Assembly (NCBI RefSeq): GCF_036053395.1
Contig: NZ_CP107942.1
Coordinates: 6,032,501-6,096,500 of the forward strand
Length of the DNA stretch: 64,000 nucleotides
DNA from: Actinoplanes sp. NBC_00393
Lineage (GTDB): Bacteria > Actinomycetota > Actinomycetes > Mycobacteriales > Micromonosporaceae
Direction: 5' to 3'
The position numbers were made by a program, and so were the translations under genes. Below, piece after piece: positions 60,044-64,000 of this stretch; positions within the stretch are counted from its first letter, which is position 1, and each line of letters begins with the position of its first letter. A model generated the notes under the pieces. That model was not told the origin of the DNA, did not search any database, and was given only the letters and a program-made list of their open reading frames with translations.

Positions 60044-60783
60044 GAAATCTCCTCGATGAGAAGCGAAGAAGTGGTGGCGACGACCAGGTGGCCGTCCGGA
60101 ACCGGGCGCCAGGCGGGATGCGCGTCGAGCGGTTCGGAGGCGATCAGCACGGAGCCGGGGCGGGCACGGACCGACAGCGCGTGCCCGACCGTGGTGGCGA
60201 TCAGCTGGGTGCCGTCGGTGAGCAGCAGGTTCAGCCGGGAGCCGGGGGCGGCGGCAGCCACCTCACTGACCACGGTGGCGACGGCTTTGGCGGCCGGTTC
60301 GCCGGAGCGCAGCTTTGCGCGTACCAATGCCCATAAGGCCGCGGAATCGGTGGGCGCATCCAGGGTGAGCAGATCTTCCACCGGGATCTCGGCCGCCAGG
60401 CCGGCGAGGGCCGAAGGCCAGCCGCGCACCACGCCGTTGTGGCTGAAAAGCCACCGTCCGTCGCTGAACGGCGCCGCCGCGGTCTCCACCACCGGCAGGC
60501 CGACCGTCGCCGAACGCACCGCCGCGAGCACCGCGCCCGCCGAGGTGGAGGCCGCGAGCGCGGGCAGCGAGGCGTCGGTCCAGATCGGCATGGCGCTGCG
60601 GTACCGCACCGGCGTCTCGGCGCCGGCCGGATACCAGCCGACGCCGAAGCCGTCGGCGTTGATGGTGCCGCCGCCGCGCATGTCGCGCGGCGCCCAGGCC
60701 TGCTTCACCAGCGCATGCGACGGATCCAAGATCAAATTCTTGAGGGGTACGGGTGACCCGAGGTAACCGAGGTGGCGGCACAT
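60040..60783 (-). CDS. egtC: Gamma-glutamyl hercynylcysteine sulfoxide hydrolase EgtC
   Basis: A 247-residue class II glutamine amidotransferase-like hydrolase that removes the glutamyl group in ergothioneine synthesis. The N-terminal Cys2 nucleophile (MCRHLGYLG) and the INADGFGVGWY and FSHNGVVRGWP blocks are family hallmarks. The start codon follows the egtB stop directly, and the end overlaps egtD by 4 bp. Confidence 0.97.
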   Translation of the reverse strand: MCRHLGYLGSPVPLKNLILDPSHALVKQAWAPRDMRGGGTINADGFGVGWYPAGAETPVRYRSAMPIWTDASLPALAASTSAGAVLAAVRSATVGLPVVETAAAPFSDGRWLFSHNGVVRGWPSALAGLAAEIPVEDLLTLDAPTDSAALWALVRAKLRSGEPAAKAVATVVSEVAAAAPGSRLNLLLTDGTQLIATTVGHALSVRARPGSVLIASEPLDAHPAWRPVPDGHLVVATTSSLLIEEIS

Positions 60784-62076
60784 TCAGGCGTCCCGCGCAC
60801 AGCGGAAGCCACTGAAGATCTGCCGCCGGATCGGATGATCCCAGTTGCGGAAGGTGCCCCGGCAGGCGGCCCGGTCGGTGCCGAACGACCCGCCGCGCAG
60901 CACCCGGTAGTCGCCGCCGAAGAACACCTCGGAGTACTCCCGGTACGGGAACGCGGCGAACCCCGGGTAGGCCTCGAACCCGGACGACACCCACTCCCAC
61001 ACGTCGCCGATCAGCTGGTGCACGCCGAGCGGGGATGCGCCCTGCGGATAGGCGCCCACCGGGGCCGGCGCCAGATGCCGCTGACCCAGGTTGGCGTGCT
61101 CGGCCTCCGGCGACTCGTCACCCCACGGGAAACGGCGGGACCGTCCGGTCACCGGATCCCAGCGGGCCGCCTTCTCCCACTCGGCCTCGGTGGGCAGCCG
61201 TTTTCCGGCCCACGCCGCGTACGCCTCCGCCTCGAACCAGCAGACATGCACCACCGGCTCGTCGGCCCGGACCGGCTCGACCCGGCCGAAACTGTTGCGC
61301 AGCCACCCGTCGCGGTCGCGGATCCAGTGCAGCGGAGCGGTCAGCCCCGCCCGCTGCCGGTGATCCCAACCGGACGAACTCCACCAGCGCGGATCGTCGT
61401 AGCCGCCGGCGTCGAGGAACGCCAGGTACTGCCCGTTGGTGACCGGTGCGGCGTCGATGTAGAAGGCCGGGACGTCGACGGTGTGTGCGGGCCGCTCGTT
61501 GTCCAGCGCCCACGGGTCGGTGTCGGTGCCCATGACGAACGGGCCCTCAGAGATGCGGACTTCGCCGTTGACCGCGGCGGCCGAGGACGGCGGTGGCGGG
61601 GCGGTGAGCACCGGCGCGCCGGTCCGCAACTGGTGTGTAGCCAGCATCGTCTCGTCGTGTTGCTGCTCGTGCTGCACGATCATCCCGAACGCGAACCCGC
61701 TGTCGACCAGCCGCCGGTCCTCGTCGAAACGCACCCGGTCCAGCACGTCGAAGACCTTGTCGCGGACCTGCGCGACGTAGGCCCTGGCCTGGGCCGGATC
61801 GAGCAGCGGCAGGGCCGGGCGGTCCCGGCGGGCGTGTTTGAACGCGTCGTACAGCTCGTCGATGTCCTGGCGGACCGGGTCGCGGCCACCGACGTCCCGG
61901 ACCAGCCAGAGCTCCTCCTGATTGCCGACGTGCGCCAGGTCCCAGACCAGCGGCGACATCAGCGGCGAGTGCTGGCGGATCAGGTCGGAGTCGTCGACGG
62001 CGTCGGTGAGCAGCGCCGTGCGGGCCCGGGTGCGCTCCAGTTCAGCGGCGATGGTGAGCCGCAAATCCTGGGTCAT
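60784..62076 (-). CDS. egtB: Hercynine oxygenase (sulfoxide synthase) EgtB
   Basis: A 430-residue iron enzyme that joins gamma-glutamylcysteine to hercynine with oxygen. It has an N-terminal DinB-like helical domain with the iron ligands in DLAHVGNQEELWL and HEQQHDETML (HxxxH). The C-terminal formylglycine-generating-enzyme-like domain ends WRNWDHPIRR-type (FRNWDHPIRRQIFSGFRCARD). The gene order egtA-B-C-D is that of mycobacteria. Confidence 0.97.
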   Translation of the reverse strand: MTQDLRLTIAAELERTRARTALLTDAVDDSDLIRQHSPLMSPLVWDLAHVGNQEELWLVRDVGGRDPVRQDIDELYDAFKHARRDRPALPLLDPAQARAYVAQVRDKVFDVLDRVRFDEDRRLVDSGFAFGMIVQHEQQHDETMLATHQLRTGAPVLTAPPPPSSAAAVNGEVRISEGPFVMGTDTDPWALDNERPAHTVDVPAFYIDAAPVTNGQYLAFLDAGGYDDPRWWSSSGWDHRQRAGLTAPLHWIRDRDGWLRNSFGRVEPVRADEPVVHVCWFEAEAYAAWAGKRLPTEAEWEKAARWDPVTGRSRRFPWGDESPEAEHANLGQRHLAPAPVGAYPQGASPLGVHQLIGDVWEWVSSGFEAYPGFAAFPYREYSEVFFGGDYRVLRGGSFGTDRAACRGTFRNWDHPIRRQIFSGFRCARDA

Positions 62077-62091
62077 TGCTGGGTCCCTTCG

Positions 62092-63357
62092 TCAGGCGGT
62101 CTTCATGAGCCGTCCGGAGACAGCGGCGTGCAGGCGGCGGGAGACGACGTCGGCGACGGTGTCGCGGACGCGTTCCGGCAGGCCGGTGCGGGGCAGGTTC
62201 CGGCAGGCGAGATCCGCCAGACCGATCGCGGCGGACCGCACGGCGGGGTCGGCCAGTCCGTACCGGGCGGCCGGGCGCCACCGGTCCACCGAGCCGGCGG
62301 CCAGACCGCGGGCCCGGTCGGTGACGGCGTCGTCGGCGAGCAGCGCGCTGAGCACCGCGACCGGGGCGATCCACTCGCCGCCCGGCTGGGTGTCCAGGTA
62401 GCGGACCTCGAGATAGCCGCGGGGCCGGACCGGCGGGAAGAGCGTGTTCAGGTGGTAGTCGAGGTCGGCCACGGTCGGTGGGCCTTCTCGTTGTGATCCG
62501 CGCAGACGGGACCCGAGCCGGCGTGGGCTGAGCCGGGCCGCCTCCGGTAGCTCGAGGCCGCCCGCCGTGATCCAGTCGGCGAAGGTGACGCCGGGCGGAG
62601 CGTCCCACCGGTCGCCGTCGCGCCGCACGCAGAGCAGCGGGGCGTCCAGCGCGTACTCCGCCCACGCTTCGGCCGGGTCGGCGCTGAACGGCACCGGGTC
62701 GGTGCGCCGCGGGTCGATGCCGAACCACGCGGCCATCCGGGCGGAGGCCCAGCCGGAATCCCGGCCGGCCCGGCGACGGGAGTTGGCGAACAGGGCGATC
62801 AGGGCCGGGCCCCATTCGTGCAGGACCGCCCATCGGTACGGCGTACCGTTGTCCAGACAGACCTGGAGCCCGGCGGTGGCGCCCATCATCGTGCGTCCGG
62901 CGCCGTCGAAGGCGCGCTCCATCGCGGCATAGCGTGGGGTGTCGAGGATTCGCCGAGGCGCCCGATAAGGGTCGAGGCCCCGCTCGCCGAGGACGATCCC
63001 GGAACGGGCCAGCAACTCGGTGAGGGTGGCGTGATCGGCGGAGACAGCGGTGTGCAGGGCGGACAGGGAATCCGCCGGGGCCGAGGAGATCTCGACCTGA
63101 CCGCCCGGTTCGACGGTGACCGTGCCACCGGACGGCAGCGGCACGGGATCGGGATTACCGAGGGAGCAGGGTGCGTGCTCACCCAGCGCGGTGGCCAGCT
63201 GATCGGCCTGCAGGTATGCCGACGGGTCGCCGGCGGGGTGCGTGGTCCACTCGAGTTCGGCGCCGATCCGCTGCGGCGGGCCGGTTTTGAAACAGATTCC
63301 GGAGATGTGTTCGATCGCTTCGCTGGTCCGTCGCAGGACCCGGTCGGCCGAACCCAT
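62092..63357 (-). CDS. egtA: Glutamate-cysteine ligase EgtA
   Basis: A 421-residue glutamate-cysteine ligase of the GCS2 family, making gamma-glutamylcysteine for EgtB. Seen: RIGAELEWTTHPAG (substrate Glu residues), VTVEPGGQVEISSAP, TMMGATAGLQVCLD and YLEVRYLDTQPGGEWIAP. I chose ATG 63357 with GAGGGGG 4-8 bp upstream; GTG 63369 upstream is less likely. It is the first gene of the operon, with 15 bp to egtB. An egtE gene is not present in this window. Confidence 0.95.
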   Translation of the reverse strand: MGSADRVLRRTSEAIEHISGICFKTGPPQRIGAELEWTTHPAGDPSAYLQADQLATALGEHAPCSLGNPDPVPLPSGGTVTVEPGGQVEISSAPADSLSALHTAVSADHATLTELLARSGIVLGERGLDPYRAPRRILDTPRYAAMERAFDGAGRTMMGATAGLQVCLDNGTPYRWAVLHEWGPALIALFANSRRRAGRDSGWASARMAAWFGIDPRRTDPVPFSADPAEAWAEYALDAPLLCVRRDGDRWDAPPGVTFADWITAGGLELPEAARLSPRRLGSRLRGSQREGPPTVADLDYHLNTLFPPVRPRGYLEVRYLDTQPGGEWIAPVAVLSALLADDAVTDRARGLAAGSVDRWRPAARYGLADPAVRSAAIGLADLACRNLPRTGLPERVRDTVADVVSRRLHAAVSGRLMKTA

Positions 63358-63559
63358 GTTCCCCCTCACGGTTACTCAAGGTGATTGCTTAACCTCGATG
63401 CGTGCGGTCCAGTGAGGACCATACCGGCATCCGGGGAAATCCGCTTCCCCGAACAGGTGACGACAGATCAAAAAGTTCCGGAACCGGGGCGGGGTGCCGG
63501 AACCGGTTCCGGACTGGAAGACTCCCAACCGTTCGTGTTCAGCAACCCGGAGGCACCGC
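63358..63559. promoter_or_regulatory. Divergent promoter region of egtA and GH3 gene with palindromes
   Basis: A 202-bp gap rich in inverted repeats: GGGGAA/TTCCCC (63433-63438 and 63445-63450), GTTCCGGAAC (63475-63484) and the perfect 16-bp palindrome CCGGAACCGGTTCCGG (63497-63512), 47 bp before the GH3 start. The last two share the core TTCCGGAACCGG. A sugar-responsive repressor site for the GH3 gene is likely (inference). Confidence 0.55.
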
Positions 63560-64000
63560 ATGCCCACAGACTTCCCCTACCAGGACTCTTCGCTCCCCGT
63601 TTCGGAGCGGGTGGAGGATCTGCTGGGCCGCATGACCCTGCCGGAGAAGATCGGGCAGATGCTGCAGCTCGACGCCCGGCAGGACATCGGCGAGATCGTT
63701 CTGGAGAAGCTGGCCGGATCCATCCTGCACACCTCACCGGCGAAGCTCGTCGAGGCCGCTGAGCTGGTCGCACGTACCCGGTTGCGGATCCCGCTGATCA
63801 CCGCGGAGGACTGCATCCACGGCCACGGCTTCTGGCCCGGCGCCACCGTCTTCCCGACCCAGCTGGCCATGGCCGCCACCTGGGATCCGGACCTGATCGA
63901 GCGGGTCGCCCGGGTCACCGCGATCGAGGCGTCGGCCACCGGCATCCACTGGACCTTCTCGCCGGTCCTGTGCATCGCGCGGGACCTGCGCTGGGGCCGG
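63560..64000 (+). CDS. Family 3 glycoside hydrolase (5' part only)
   Basis: The first 147 codons of a GH3 beta-glycosidase, cut by the right window edge. Seen: LPVSERVEDLLGRMTLPEKIGQML, RIPLITAEDCIHGHG (typically D-x-xHG near substrate residues) and WTFSPVLCIARDLRWGR, the standard GH3 N-terminal barrel blocks. There is no signal peptide, so the enzyme is probably cytosolic and hydrolyses imported oligosaccharides such as cellobiose or xylobiose. A CGGAGG ribosome site precedes ATG 63560. Confidence 0.93.
   Translation, partial: MPTDFPYQDSSLPVSERVEDLLGRMTLPEKIGQMLQLDARQDIGEIVLEKLAGSILHTSPAKLVEAAELVARTRLRIPLITAEDCIHGHGFWPGATVFPTQLAMAATWDPDLIERVARVTAIEASATGIHWTFSPVLCIARDLRWGR

Overview
The window is very GC-rich DNA with strong G/C preference at third codon positions, many GTG and TTG starts and tightly overlapping genes. 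The gene families present (ergothioneine genes, HelD, DUF397/XRE-DUF5753 pairs, three-domain secreted pullulanases, ArgR with a divergent ARG box) point to a filamentous actinomycete, most likely Micromonosporaceae, Actinoplanes-like. This assignment is inferred from gene content; no rRNA or tRNA gene is present. No prophage, insertion sequence, integrase or CRISPR array was seen.

Layout. 1-2.0 kb: 3' part of tyrS (minus) and a polyphosphate kinase 2. 2.0-8.9 kb (minus): a sugar phosphotransferase operon read deoR-pfkB, then mannitol EIIC-EIIB-EIIA-zinc dehydrogenase-HPr-enzyme I. 9.1-12.0 kb: a zinc-type adenylate kinase, an unknown protein, a MazF-fold protein and an agmatinase-family enzyme. 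12.0-13.5 kb: a DUF397 / XRE-DUF5753 pair with a divergent small Cys-rich protein. A second copy of the same divergent pair lies at 24.8-26.1 kb. 13.5-16.8 kb: a membrane protein, a DoxX/MarR/ring-cleavage dioxygenase module with a palindromic operator candidate, and an alkyladenine glycosylase. 16.8-17.4 kb: a tandem hairpin repeat array. 17.4-24.7 kb: ASCH protein, metallo-beta-lactamase-fold hydrolase, HelD helicase, membrane protein, group II decarboxylase, a 30-bp tandem repeat and PhoD phosphatase.

26.0-36.4 kb: an unknown protein, three cyclic-di-GMP turnover proteins (one GGDEF, two GGDEF-EAL), a CBS-domain protein, NAD(P)H-hydrate dehydratase, a histidine phosphatase and a TauE/SafE transporter. 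36.4-37.3 kb is a degraded stretch holding a 63-bp tandem repeat and a fragment resembling ornithine cyclodeaminase. 37.3-48.6 kb: a GntR regulator, then a maltodextrin/starch locus comprising a giant secreted amylase-pullulanase, a LacI/MalR-type regulator and malEFG, with CTTGC-type palindromes in front of both transcription units and hairpin terminators at the ends.

48.6-63.4 kb (mostly minus): the ergothioneine cluster egtABCD is followed after 68 bp by argC-J-B-D-F-R-unknown-G. dapE is on the plus strand, then argH. Most arg genes overlap by 4 bp. An ARG-box-like palindrome precedes argC. The ArgG is of a divergent type and is translationally coupled to an unrecognised 296-residue protein. 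The right end holds the start of a family 3 glycoside hydrolase.

The points I find most worth a second look are: the unknown protein between argR and argG; the duplicated XRE/small Cys-rich protein modules; the dispersed CAACACTG-type hairpin family and the 63-bp arrays; the mannitol PTS operon that pairs a zinc dehydrogenase with a 1-phosphofructokinase-type kinase; and the MarR/DoxX/dioxygenase module.
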